Assembly (NCBI GenBank): GCA_019918135.1
Contig: WBZZ01004755.1
Span: 7,501-71,500 of the forward strand
Direction of reading: 5' to 3'
From: Paulinella micropora
Taxonomy: Eukaryota > Cercozoa > Imbricatea > Euglyphida > Paulinellidae
DNA length: 64,000 nucleotides
Of the stretch, positions 28,504 through 39,594 are shown in pieces. The translations under genes were made by a program, and so were the position numbers. Each line of letters begins with the position of its first letter. Position 1 is the stretch's first letter. The notes under the pieces were generated by a model. It was not told the origin of the DNA and searched no databases. It saw only the letters and a program-made list of their open reading frames with translations.

Positions 28504-28978
28504 AAAAACTCCGTGGCTAACGTTACTGCACGTATTTTCTTTTCCTATTCCCGCCCCTTACCACTCCTTCACCCCTGCCCTCCCCCCCCCCCCCCCCTTT
28601 TCCCAGTTACATTTAAAAAAACTTTCTTGACGCGCCCCCCCCCAACCCTACCAAGATTTCCAAACAAAATCTACAACAACAACAGCATAACGTTGGGCGC
28701 ACTTGTCGGGCGAAAAAAAAAGAAGCCCCGGTTCCCCCGCCTCACACCCTAGGATGGGCCAGCGGGCCCCCCCCCTCACACCCTAGGCTGGGCCAGCGGG
28801 CCCCCCCCCCCCCCCGCTCCCTCATTCTCTTTTTGTAAAAACATGTCCCTCTGTCTTTTTGGTAATTTCTTTTCTTTCTCGTACCTTTTTGTTTGTACAG
28901 CGCTTCCCTTTTTTGTGGGCGGATCCTTTTTTCTAGCGCCCCAAGCGGAGCGGGAGGAGGGGGTAGTACGTTCCTTGC
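28504..28978. other. Spacer with C-runs and a 34-bp repeat, no gene seen
   Basis: Two copies of CTCACACCCTAGG-GGGCCAGCGGG start at 28741 and 28775, each ending in a C-run. The rest is pyrimidine-rich with C13 and C15 runs upstream of the F-box/LRR start. Confidence 0.75.
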
Positions 28979-30883
28979 ATGTCTTCTTCTTCTCCCAAAC
29001 GGCGCCGCTTGGAAGCGCTGGCCGCGCGCGGTGGCTGTGCTCTTACGGCGTTCTTTCCGCACTGGGCCTCTTGGCTCACTCTGCGGGATCAGCTGGCGCT
29101 CTTGCGCCTTTCTTCGCAGTGGAGGTCTCGAGTTTTGCAGTCCGTGCAGCCGCAACTGTTCCTGCGCCGGGCGCTGACCAAGTGCTACCCCGACGCAGAC
29201 ATTGACCCGTGCCACGTGGCTAGCGCGCGCCGCGCAGACTGCCTCTACCAGCCGACCACGACACTCAAGCTCTCGTACTGCCGGGAACAGCCCGGCCCCG
29301 ACAGTTTGCAGCCGCACAGGCTCGAGCTCCTCCGCTTGGCCCTGCACTACTACACCCGCGTGACGGAGCTGGACCTCACGTGTGACGCGGCCGCCGCAGG
29401 GGGCCTGTTGGCATTGTGGCACGGGCGCGACGGCCTGCGCACGGTTAGCCTGCGGCTCTACGACGGTTACGACTACGACGAACAAGACCGCCGCCTCGAC
29501 TACGAGCTGTTGGTGCGGCCCGCGCTAACATGTCTTTTGCCCAAGGTACAGGAGCTGAGCCTGGACTCGGTGCACTTGGGGGCGAACGGCCTGGGCGAGC
29601 TGTTCCCCGGTGGCTGTGCGCTGGCTCGTCTGTCGCTGCGGCGCTGCAAAAGTTGCGTGCTGTTCGGCCCGGGCTTCGAGCGGCTGGCCCCGACGCTCGA
29701 AGAGCTCCAGCTCCACGAACCCGGCGGCGCCGACGCCGTGCCGCTGCCGGTCACTACGGGCTCGACTTTCTGGCCCCGGCTGCACACAATAGCAGTGCAC
29801 GGCGCGTTGACCCCGCAGGAGCTGGTGGACGGCCTGGCGCGGTCCGGCCAGGGGCTGCAGTGGGACCCGGCGTGCACCCCGGCGCTGCGGCACTACGAGC
29901 TGACGGTGGGCAAGCGCGCCGAGGCCGAGTACGTGCTGGCCGGCCGGGAGGCGGCGGGCGAGAGGGAGGGCGGGCTGCTGGAACGTCTGCGGCTGGCGCT
30001 GTGCCCCCGCAACCAAGCGCCCGCGTTCTTGCAGCTTAGGCTGCTGTGTGTGGACCCCGCTGTCGCGACTGTGACTGACCTGCGCGCGCTGCAACAGCTG
30101 GCCCCGTGCAAAATGACAATCGTAGACCGCGGCCCGCCGCCGCAGGCGTTCGGCCAGCACCCGGCCGGCGACCTGCTGGCGCACTGCCTAAACTCCGACG
30201 GGCCGCGGCAGCTGGGCGTGCTGCTGGGCCTGCGGAGCCTGGCGATTGCACACTCCGCCGACGACGAGCGGGCGCGGCTCCGCGCCTGGTCCGCGTCTTT
30301 GCGGCGCGTGTTCTCGAAGGTCGTCACACAGTCTAGCCGCAAGGTCTGGTTCCGCTCTTTTGCCTTGGCCGGCTACCTGCCCGAAGAGCCGCGCTTCGAC
30401 CTGCGAGAGCTGCTGGAGGTGCAGCGCAGCTGTTGGCACGGCCTGTGCTCGCTGGCGTCCCCGGTCCACTGTGCGCAGCTGTGGCTGCTGGACGGCGAGG
30501 GTACTGGACCGCCGATGCCGTCGGTGGCGCTGCCGGCGGCGGCGCGCGGCAAGTTTTCGCTGGTGCGGCGCTTCCGGTCGCCGCGCGGCGAGCTGGCGTA
30601 CGCGGTGCGGGAAATGGAGCTGTACTTGACACCGTACGAGGTCGCCCTGCTCAAGGGCCGGGGCAGCTGGGCCGAGAAGTCCGGGCTGGTGTCGCGCGCT
30701 CTTTGGACGTGGCTGGTCTGTTCGGGGCTGCTGCCCGGCGCGGCGGTGGGTGAGCCCCTGGCGCTGCTGAACGGGCGGCGCGGCGACCAGTTGCGGTGGC
30801 CGTACGCCCTGCCCTGGTTTGCCAGGGCCGAGGAACTAAAAAGATTTCGTGAAGATTTGCCGAGGTTTGCGGTCGAGAGATAG
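28979..30883 (+). CDS. Large LRR (F-box-like) protein, 634 aa
   Basis: The ATG at 28979 starts MSSSSPKRRRLEALAA, with a basic patch, then a weak F-box-like helix set (PHWASWLTLRDQLALLRLSS). LRR-type units follow: RVTELDLTCDAAAAGGL, LRTVSLRLYDGYDYD, KVQELSLDSVHLGANG, LARLSLRRCKSCVLFG, TLEELQLHEPGG, RLHTIAVHGALTPQEL. The second half (from about residue 330) is a less repetitive domain with PRGELAYAVREMELYL. The last dozen codons, from about 30848, are made of hairpin-array sequence (compare the direct repeat there), so the original C-terminus may have been replaced by repeat insertion. Otherwise intact. Probable SCF-type receptor by analogy with its paralogues. Confidence 0.75.
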   Translation: MSSSSPKRRRLEALAARGGCALTAFFPHWASWLTLRDQLALLRLSSQWRSRVLQSVQPQLFLRRALTKCYPDADIDPCHVASARRADCLYQPTTTLKLSYCREQPGPDSLQPHRLELLRLALHYYTRVTELDLTCDAAAAGGLLALWHGRDGLRTVSLRLYDGYDYDEQDRRLDYELLVRPALTCLLPKVQELSLDSVHLGANGLGELFPGGCALARLSLRRCKSCVLFGPGFERLAPTLEELQLHEPGGADAVPLPVTTGSTFWPRLHTIAVHGALTPQELVDGLARSGQGLQWDPACTPALRHYELTVGKRAEAEYVLAGREAAGEREGGLLERLRLALCPRNQAPAFLQLRLLCVDPAVATVTDLRALQQLAPCKMTIVDRGPPPQAFGQHPAGDLLAHCLNSDGPRQLGVLLGLRSLAIAHSADDERARLRAWSASLRRVFSKVVTQSSRKVWFRSFALAGYLPEEPRFDLRELLEVQRSCWHGLCSLASPVHCAQLWLLDGEGTGPPMPSVALPAAARGKFSLVRRFRSPRGELAYAVREMELYLTPYEVALLKGRGSWAEKSGLVSRALWTWLVCSGLLPGAAVGEPLALLNGRRGDQLRWPYALPWFARAEELKRFREDLPRFAVER

Positions 30884-32030
30884 TTGTCGTGAAATTCACC
30901 GGGTTCTGAATCTTGCGAAAAAAAAAGATTTTGGCAATCCTGCTAATTTGTGAGAGCAAAAAAATCGGGAGACGACTGCGGGCAAGGAAAAAAAAATCAG
31001 AAAATTTTCCCCGCCCGCCGTCGTCTCCCGAATTTTTTGCTATCCGCTTTCATCCATTGCCGAAATGTCCTTCGCTAAAAAAAGCCGGTCGGTAGCCGCA
31101 AAATCCGTCAAAAGCCGTTTCGCGAAGATTTGCCGAAGTTTGCGGCCGAAAGCTACTTTGTCGTGAAATTCACCGGGTTCCGAATCTTGTGAAAAAAAAG
31201 TTTGGTACATTTCGGCAATGGATGAAAGCGGACAGCAAAAAAATCGGGAAGCGACGGCGGGCGGGGAAAATAAAAAACAGAAAATTTTCCCCGCCCGCCT
31301 CGTCTCCCGAATTTTTTGCTATCCATTTCCAATTGCCGAAATGTCCTTCGCTAAAAAAAAATTCGGTCGGTAGCCGCAAAATCGTCAGAAACCGTTTCGC
31401 GCAAATTAGCCGAAAGTCGCGACTAAAGCAGTTTCGCGAAATTCACCGGGTTCCGGATCTTGCGAAAAAAAAGTTTGGGACATTTCGGCAATGAATGAAA
31501 GCGGATAGCAAAAAAATCGGGAAGCGAAGGCGGGCGGGGAAAATTACAAAAAGTCAGAAAATTTCCCCGCCCGCCTTCGTCTCCCGATTTTTTTGCTATC
31601 CATTTGCAGGATTGCCGAAATGTCCTTCGCTAAAAAAAATTCGGTCGGTAACCGCAAAATCCGTCAGAAGCCGTTTCGTGCAAATTAGCCGAATATTGCG
31701 ACTAAAAAGCAGTTTCGCGCAAATTCACCTGGTTTCCGAATCTTGCGAAAAAAGATTTTGGGACATTTCGGCAATCCTGCAAAGCTTGATAGCAAAAAAA
31801 TCGGGAAACGACGGCGGGCGGGGAAAATAAAAAAAAAACAGAAAATTTTCCCCGCCCGCCGTCGTCTCCCGAATTTTTTGCTATCAGAATTAACCAATTG
31901 CCGAAATGTCCTTCGCTAAAAAAAAATTCTTTCGGTAGCCGCAAAATCCGTCAAAAGCCGTTTCGCGCAAATCAGCCGAAAGTTGCGGCTCCAAACTCAT
32001 TTCGCGCAAAATTCGCCGAAGTTTGCGGCC
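30853..32030. repeat. Hairpin array B: four tandem units of about 275 bp
   Basis: Four long inverted repeats lie at about 30931-31068, 31207-31344, 31479-31624 and 31760-31910 (spacings about 272-281 bp). Each has arms of 55-65 bp: outer GGACATTTCGGCAAT, middle TAGCAAAAAAATCGGG, inner CGACGGCGGGCGGGGAAA, around a short A-rich loop. Between hairpins is a direct repeat with GTCGGTAGCCGCAAAATC and GAAATTCACCGGGTTCCG. Same family as repeat A at 12633. It lies between the 3' ends of two convergent genes (LRR and NHL). Confidence 0.95.
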
Positions 32031-32172
32031 TTTTTTTTCTTCCTTTGACTTAGAGCATGGCCGAAAAGTCAGCTATTTTTTTTAATTAAATTTTACAAGC
32101 GTCCTGCTCTCCTTTCCCTCTTCATCCTTTTTTTTTGTCTTCATAGAGTTAAAAAACCCTCGGCTCAAGGTG

Positions 32173-33679
32173 CTAAACTTTGGGGCCAAGCCCCTCCGCG
32201 TTAACACGAAACGCGTGCACGCGCCCGTCCTCGTACCCGCTAACGAAAAGCCGGTCGCCGTGCGCCGCCAGTGCGGGAGTGGTCACGAGCCCAAGGGCCG
32301 CGTCCCGGCACACCTGAACCAGGCGCCCCTCGGGCGTGAAGGCTTGGATACGAGGCTCCCCCGGTGAGTCGCTCACAAACACCAAGCCCTGGCAGCACGC
32401 CACGGCCAGCGGGTGGTTTAACGTGCCCGGCGCTTGCACCTGTTTCCCCCACTGCGTCACAAATGTCCCGTTGGGGAAGAAGGCCTGTACTCGGTGGTTC
32501 AGGGTGTCGGCTACCAAGACCCAACTCTTGCTCTGGCAATAGGCTAGCCCGCCGGGACTGTTGAACTCTCCGGGCGCAGAACCTGTTCGGCCCCATTCCT
32601 GGACCCAATCACCTGCGGTAGTAGTCGCTGTTCCCGGGCGCAGGACTCGCACACGGCTGTGTTGGCGGTCGGTCACAAACACCAAGTCATCCGACGCGCA
32701 CAACCCGTAAAGTGTGCCTAGTGATTGATGCGCGACCGATGCGAGTCCTTCGCCGGTAGCCCATATTGCAGCCAGACCGTGCACATTTGGGTCAGCTAAA
32801 TAAACTCGCTCCTTACAACAGGCTAAACCTGTCACTACCTTGACAGGTGGTATGCAGAAAAAGTAACTGAGTAAACGCTGTTTGCCGTTCGTATCAAAGG
32901 AATATAGGTTGGTAGTCTTAGTACTGTCATCAACATATAGCACACCGCTTGTAGAGACACAGAGCGCACCGGCGCGCCCCGCCCGGGGCAGGGCGTAGGT
33001 GGCAGTAGGCGCGACGGCCCGGCTACAATCAACCTTGGCTACCTTGGTCTGCAAACGGAGGGTTAGTCTCGGCTCCTGCAGCGGGCACCACAGCAACGGG
33101 CCAGAGGAAAACAGTGCGGGTGCTCGCACGAGCAGGCCGGGCGGGAGCTTGAAACTGTGTGTCTGAGCGGTTTCCGTGTACTTGACGTCGAGCTCTGGCC
33201 GTTCTAGGCGTGCTATGTGTCTGGCATGGTTCCCGATGATCTGGTTTAGCCTTACCAACTCCTCGCCTAAATCTTGCTCGGGGCCCCCGTTGTCCTCTTC
33301 CACTGGCTCCTGCCAAAGCTTGAGCTCCAGCCGCTGTAAGTCTTTTTGCGCCAGGTCCTGGCGGCGCTTCGAGATTTCGTGCGTCCCGGACGAGCTGCGT
33401 TTGCGAGTTCAGGTTATCCGAAAGCACCGTGTACTGCACATGCAGCGAGCCGTCGGCCTCGACCGTAGCCACCAGCGTTTTGCCCTGCAGCACGAACGTG
33501 TGGTTCTTACTGTTAGCAATTGTAGCCAGCAAGCTCATGTCCAGAGCAGAGAGCAGCTCGCCGCTAGGGCCAATGTCCGACGACGTGCTGCTTGTGTCTG
33601 TACTGGCTGTGGCCTGATCAGATTCTTGGATTTCTTGGCGACCCTCTGAAAGTGCATGGCTTTTCCTTGTTGTCGACAT
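32173..33679 (-). pseudogene. NHL-propeller protein with the Kelch-gene N-terminal module, about one break
   Basis: The start is taken at the ATG at 33679 (MSTTRKSHALSEGRQEI). The N-terminal half has the beta-type stretch FVLQGKTLVATVEADGSLHV and then a coiled module, EISKRRQDLAQKDLQRLELK and EELVRLNQIIGNHARHIARL, which aligns with the Kelch protein's RLEAEISRREQDIRAL ... QVHQVIGRRKQELQRL. The C-terminal half is an NHL propeller: AGALCVSTSGVLYVDD, GLACCKERVYLADPNVHG, YGLCASDDLVFVTDRQHSRV, APGEFNSPGGLAYCQSKSW, LVADTLNHRVQAFFPNGTFV and HPLAVACCQGLVFVSDS. NHL propellers bind protein or RNA, as in TRIM-NHL ligases, but no RING is present here. About one break interrupts the frame. Confidence 0.8.
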
Positions 33680-33991
33680 GAGCAGGTCACGTGGCTTGTG
33701 GGTTTTCTTTCTCTTGTGTGGGACGACGGGCGCGCCCTCACTGTTGCCATTTCTTTTTGGGGGCCGTGTTGAAACCAAACAGGCACTTATCCTCTACCTC
33801 GGGGACATGCGCGGGGGAAAAGGGCAATTCGCGCCCCCCCCCCCCCCACTCTCTCTCCGATCCCCCGGCCCCCCCCCCTTCCCCTCAAAATGTCAATCCA
33901 CTTTTTTCTTTTTTAAATTTTTTTTTGTACGACCCTTGGCAACCAAAGCCGGCAACGAGCCCAAACCCCCTTTTCTCTTCACTGTCAGAGC
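33680..33991. other. Divergent promoter region, no gene seen
   Basis: Contains C11 and C9 runs (33834-33846, 33868-33878) and a T-rich stretch before the helicase start. Confidence 0.6.
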
Positions 33992-36542
33992 ATGGCTTCG
34001 TCGTCTGCGCCCTCGTTGCTGGACGGCCTACAATTCACGTCGTGGAAGCTGGCGGGCCTCCGACAGACCCGCACCAACGCGCGATTTCTGTTGCTGCACG
34101 AGAACGGCGGGCGCCGCCGCACGCTCCGCCTGTGGCAGGGAAAGGGCGACGGCGCGTTTCCGGCCTGGCTGCTGCTCCTGAAAGACAGTGTGCGGGAAGT
34201 GCGGCTGACCAACGAAGGCCTGCAGCAGGCCGCCGGCGGCTGGCGGTTCTGCACGTCGGCCGGCCTGCTGGAAGTGTCGTTAATGGCCAGGCAGGTGTCA
34301 CAGACGCCCAAGCGCCAGAACACAACAGAAACCGTGTCGTCCGACGACGACGACGACGACGCCTTGTCCACGGAAGAACAACTGGCGGCCGGGAAAACTG
34401 ACACTGGCGCCGCCCGCAAGTTTCTTACCGTCTTGCTGCGGGAGGACGCGAGGTGGGCGCACCTGGCCTCCACGTTTTCGCTGGAGCGCGTCGCTAAGCG
34501 GACGATTGCCCAGCGCACCAGGTACCTGCAACTCTTCTACAGCGGCGACCCGCGCGTCTGGTACGAACCGAAGTTGTGGCTCGGCACCCGCGCCGTGGCG
34601 GCCGACTCCGGCGCTGATGACTTGTGTGACGCGCCCGATTGTCTGTCGCCCCGGCGCTTCGCCAAGCTGCCGCTCGTGCTGCGCAACGCGTGGGCCCGGC
34701 TGCTCGGGGAGCACGGGCGCAGGCACTTGCTGCTGCACTTCCTCTTGACGAACACGCTGTCGGTGCGTCGCGACGCGTGCTTTTCGCGCCGGGACGACCG
34801 CGATGTTTCGTGGGCCGGATCTGCCTGCCGACAGGCAACGACGAGGCCAAGATGTGTTTCTTGGGGACGACGCAGCTGCTCGGCAGACTGACGCACAGCG
34901 GACCGTGGTGCGAGCTCGTAAGACCGGGGGCGGAGCCGCGCCTGGCGACGGGGCACGCGGGCTTTGCAAGCGGGCTGCAAACGCTGTGGGACAGCGCGCC
35001 TAGCAGCGGCACGGCGCAGTGCGCGTGGGTGCGCGTTGGCAACCACGTGTTCGCGCCGCGCGTGTGCTTCAACCAGGAACGGCAGTTGGTCGCGCTGTTG
35101 CGCGCCGTGCCACGGCAGATCGCGACCGCCACGCTGCCGCAACTGACCGAGTCGCAGCGCGCGGCGCTGGCCGTCTGTCTGAGCGGGGGCGTGGGGCTGC
35201 TGGCCGGAGCGGCCGGGACGGGCAAGACGACGGCCGCGTCCGCGGTGTCAACCTTGCCGGTGCTGTTCGTGGCCATGACGCGCAACGCCGTGCGCAACGG
35301 GCGCCTGCGCGGCATCGGGGGGGCAGCCCCGCCGGCCGCCGCACCGCAGGTGGCGCAATTGCGTTCCCGGACTACAAGACGCACGCGTGGCTCTGCACCC
35401 GCGCGCGGGGCGCCGTGCGTACGCCGACGACAGTTCGTTACGCGCTGATCGTCGACGAGGTGTCGCTGATGTCGCCCGCACATCTGCTGCGGCTGCTCCT
35501 GGCCCTGCGGCGCCTGGCGCCGAACATCGGCCGCGTGCTGCTGCTGGGCGACGACGCGCAGCTGCCGCCGCTGGGCTACGGGTCTACGGTGCCGCTGGTG
35601 CGCGCGCTGTTTCCAAACAGCTGTGCAGAACTCACGACGGTCCTGCGCGGCGATGGAGACTGTTGCGCGCAGCGCCTGGCGGCGTCTTTGCGGGCGGTGA
35701 CGACGTTCGAGCCTGCGTGGCTGCGGCAGTGCCTGGTGTACCTGAAATTCACCGGCGAGGACGGCGGCGCGGCGCTGACAAACAGATTGCAACAGTTGCA
35801 CGAGCGCCACGCGCTGCCGCGGGGGACCTTTGGGCGCGCGTGCAAAAGAAGGAGATTGCCTGGCCCGACTGGCAGTGCGTGGCCATACGCCGCAGCGAGG
35901 TGGCGCTGGTGAACAATGGCTGGCCGCCGCCGCGGGCGCGCCGCAGCACGCACCGGTCTTTCGTGGTATCCTTGAAGGTCAGGCTCGAGTGCGCGCTGGA
36001 GGCGCTGTCCCCGCCAAACGGCGTGGAGCTGGACACGACAATTTCTGATGACGTGAGCCGCGACGACCCGCGCTGCGTCGGCTACCTGGTGCGCATGCAG
36101 GACGTGACAATAGATACGGTTGGCGGCCAGGCGTGGGTGCGCGGCTGCCGCGACGTGGAGTCAACGGCGAGTCCGTTAGCCAGGGGCGCGTGGCGCGTGT
36201 TCACGGTCTGGCACAGCAAAGGTGGCGCCGCGTTTGGTGCAGTTCTGGAGCCGCCGGCAGCACGGCGAGGACGGCGGGCTGAGCCTGGCCTTTTTGTTTG
36301 ACGGACTTTTGCGTGCAGGGCTCCGAGTTCGACGACGTGTACGTGCTGCTGTCGCCGACGCCGTTCTGCCGCTGAACTTGCACCTGCAGAAGCTGTTGTA
36401 CACGTCGCTGTCGCGCTGCCGGCGCTCGTGCGAGATCTGGATTCCGCAGCGAATGCGCGGCGCGACGTGGCCCAGCGACCCCGCCGCTTTCTGGCGGCGC
36501 GTGACAGTGACCACCGCGTTCGCACCATCACGGCCAGCGTGA
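33992..36542 (+). pseudogene. SF1 DNA helicase (RecD/UL5-like), disrupted
   Basis: About 850 codons. The N-terminal third is non-helicase (MASSSAPSLLDGLQFTSWKL, an acidic DDDDDDALSTEE linker). The helicase core shows the Q-like motif LTESQRAALAVCL, Walker A GAAGTGKTT, Walker B ALIVDEVSLM, motif III LLLGDDAQLPPLG, motif V-like QGSEFDDVYVLL and motif VI-like LLYTSLSRCRR. This set and order fit SF1B helicases of the RecD/TraA and herpesvirus UL5 group, found in several giant virus lineages; they act at replication forks or in recombination. About four breaks disrupt the frame, yet every motif is preserved, so either the decay is very recent or sequence errors contribute. Confidence 0.85.
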
Positions 36543-36775
36543 CCGAGGATTGAGTCGAAATGTCTCTCGGACTCTGGGCAGAGGGGGGTGGGGGATGGGC
36601 GAAGAAAAAAAATGTTCTCTTTCCTCTCTCTCTCCCCCCCCCCCCTCCCGTCCCGCGCCACGCCGCCCCCCCTCCCCTCCATTCCCCCGCACACTGCGCA
36701 GTTTTTTTTCTTGCTTGCATTTTCTTTTGGTAATAATAAATTTAATAAAAAACCTGCACGTCAGAGTCCTGCGCT

Positions 36776-38004
36776 AAAATGGCGGGAGGCCGATATATAC
36801 GTTCGAGCAGCTAGAAGCAGAGCGAAAAGAAGTCATCGACAAAGAAGGGATTGAAAACGGCAACTCTTGGCCATTGACAATCCTCCGTTTGCTTGCCAAA
36901 AACCAGGGAACAGTCTGCATCTCGAGTAACGGGAAAAGTGCGCACACACTTTGGTGGGCGGAAGTCGAAAGGCAAGTGCAAAGTAAACGAATTGAATTGG
37001 ATCCTACTGTACCCGAGAGCAGCCATTTGGCTTGGGAAGAGGTTCTCGCGGAAATGACATCCCAAGGGACTACGATCAGGCAAGAGACAAAGCCCGCACA
37101 AGCGTTAACGGGTTCAACTAACCCGACGGACGAAGCTCAAAGGGTGCGACAGCTTATCGACAAACTACTCGGACCAAAGCAACTAGTTTGGCTGGCCGAA
37201 TACTTCTGTGGCTATGTCCCTGCAGAATGGTGCAGCCAAGTGAGGGCGCTAGCGCAGCTAGACAGAGATTGGCAGGAACAGTTTGATAACGCGGAAAGCA
37301 TCGCAAAGAAGCTGGCTAAGTATCTGGAAGAAAAGCCATCGGAGCGTGATTTTGGGTATAGTGAAAATGCCGAAATACTATGGAGATTGTTTGCAATCTT
37401 TGTCGAAGGCGCGAGGTATGGAGAAAGAAATGGCGTGTACGGTCGTAGCACAAGTTTTGCAACACGTTGTGTCGAGTCGCTGTACCGTGCTAAGTCTTTG
37501 CCCGCCACGGGAGCCTCCTCTGCACAAATGCAAGAGTTCCAGAATTGTTTTAAAGAATTGATACAAGCTGAAGTCAAAGCAAGAGGACGGAAAATGACAG
37601 AAGACAGATGCAGGGATGTGTTGAACAAGTACATGGCGAAGCACAAAACTGTATTGAACGCTGGGGTATTGTTTCTGTTGGGCATGTTCAGTTGCCTGTT
37701 GGGTCCAGACGTTGAGACCCGAGAGAGCGTTGTAGAAGATGCAACCCGTGCCATTCGAAACCAAAGATATGCGACATGGCACGCGTTTGTGCGGGAAGAA
37801 TACGGCGTACGAGGCTTGAAAATCAAATCTGAAGCAAAGCCCAGAAACTGTCCGCGCGTTTTGCGATTTGATGAAATGGAGTCCCGATTTTCCGGCTTGG
37901 AAAGGTCTGTCAAGTTCATGAAAAACATCGCGCGTTGGCAAGCATTTGTCGAAGAATTGCTAGAACATGGTCCAGTGATTATCCTGCCGCGCCGAAATAC
38001 CTAA
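36776..38004 (+). CDS. Orphan AT-richer gene, about 400 aa, start unresolved
   Basis: The open frame carries protein-like sequence from about 36776 (TFEQLEAERKEVIDKEG) but the first in-frame ATG is at 37054, so the 5' end is unclear. It is alpha-helical throughout (AQRVRQLIDKLLGPKQLVWL, ESIAKKLAKYLEEKPSERDF, LIQAEVKARGRKMTEDRCRD), with one hydrophobic stretch GVLFLLGMFSCLLG near the middle. Its GC content and codon choice (many A/T third positions) differ sharply from the neighbouring helicase and F-box genes, a sign of different origin. No family recognised. The frame is intact to the TAA at 38004, and AATAAAG overlaps the stop region. Confidence 0.6.
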
Positions 38005-38284
38005 TAAAGACTGCAAAAAAAAAGCCAAAGGCTAGAAATCCTGCTTCTCCTCCCGGCCCCAGAAAACAAAAGGCCACGTCTTGGATAAAAAAGCTCTTTG
38101 TTTTTGTCAAAGTTCAGTTTAAAAATATTTTACTATAAGCGGGTGCAAATTTTGTTGTTTGTTTTCGTCGTGCAGGGCCTCTCGACTAGGTATCGACCGC
38201 CCGACTCTCTTGTCTCTCTTTCATCGTCAAATGAAAGTGTGCGCGCCTCCTGGGCTTTTTTTTTAGTCGCAGTCGAATTCGAGC

Positions 38285-39594
38285 TCAACGCCGGGCAGGT
38301 TTGCGTTCAAACCAGGCTTTCATGATGCGCATGGCCGGTTTGGAAGCGGCATTTGCAAACGTTACGACCTCAAGCTTGGGCAAGAGTTGCAGCAGATAAT
38401 AATTAGAAAGACGTGCCGGGCTTGTGACGGAGATCGGTCTCTTGAAGGTAACCGAGAGCTCCTTTAGCTCTGACAGCTCCAGCTGCTCTAGGTCTATGGT
38501 CTGCCCTGCCGGCAGATCGTCCAGGATCAAGGTCTGGAGCCGGCGCAGCGGGGGCAAGTCCCTCAGGGAGATGACAGAGCGCGGGCCTCGACCCAGAGAG
38601 TTTGTAGCGCGCAGTCTGGCAGGGAAATGTCGGTCGTGCCGGGGTCGACATTCCATCCACAGCCACGGAGGTACAGCTCGCGCAAGCCGTTTAAGTGTGT
38701 TAAAAGTCCGGGGCCTATCGAAGCGAAGCCCGATAAATCTAGCACGTAGCAGCCGGCGCACCCAGCAAAGTCTGAGTTGGCCAGAGAGCTAGTCCCGTTC
38801 TTGTCCACCAGCCCGAGCTTCCTGAGACTGCGGAAGCGCGCGAGTAGCTGCCGCAACTGCGCGGGGCAGGCACGCAACCTTCGAGCTCTAGCTCCTGCAG
38901 TTCCCGCGGCAATTGCAGAGCTGTTGGAACAACCGTTCGGACGAGGCTAGGCCTGCTGGATTTCTTACTTTAAACCACCGAACGCAACGTCGGGAGCTGC
39001 GGCAGTTGCAGCGTTGGCTATCAAAACTTTGCAGCAGAGGGCACCGGATCTCTATCCCGGCAAGGCCTTGGGGCCAGTGCGCAATTTTCAAAGAACAGTC
39101 GTACAGGGTAAGGTGGTCGGCGTGCACGCTGCCCAGGAAGGCTTAATGTGCTGTAAGTCTTCCGGGAGCTTCGTCTCGAGGACCCGAATGATTTCCTGCG
39201 CAAGGCCTAAAAGATCTACTTCTTCGAAGTGCATGCCCTTGATCAACACGAGTTGGCGCAACTCGCTCAGGTCGACGTAGCGGAACCTTACTCCCGCCTG
39301 GCTCCAGACCCGTCCGTAGCGCTTGAGGAGCTTTCGGGCGGGGTGCGTAGGGCGCTTCCAGTTGAGAAATCCTTGGGAGAAATGTAGTCCTTGCCACATC
39401 TCGCTCCTGGTTTCGAAATGCTGCTGGACACGCCGACAACTGCTCGCACACGCCCAAACATCTGACAGCTCTAGCAACGACAGGACTTCTGACCAGACGT
39501 CGCATGGTAGCTCAAGCAGTGTGTCCGCCCCGTCGGTGTGTTCGTCGGTGGCCCGTTCTAACTTTTGCTTTTTGTCCTGGTGCTGAGCACTCAT
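38285..39594 (-). pseudogene. F-box/LRR protein gene, disrupted
   Basis: The start ATG at 39594 follows an A5 run. After a Lys/acidic leader (MSAQHQDKKQKLERATDEH) comes a clear F-box: LLELPCDVWSEVLSLLELSD, VWACASSCRRVQQHFETRSE. LRR units follow: VDLSELRQLVLIKGMHFEEV, FRSLRKLGLVDKNGTSSL, CYVLDLSGFASIGPGLLTHL, GLRELYLRGCGWN, LRRLQTLILDDLPAGQTI, LSELKELSVTF, LPKLEVVTFANAASK. Role by family: Skp1-binding receptor of an SCF ubiquitin ligase. About three or four breaks disrupt the frame. The F-box is the best preserved in the window. Confidence 0.85.

Noticed and set aside
34494-35810. 438-codon minus-strand frame opposite the helicase
   Set aside because: Arg/Ala-rich shadow; all helicase motifs are on the plus strand.
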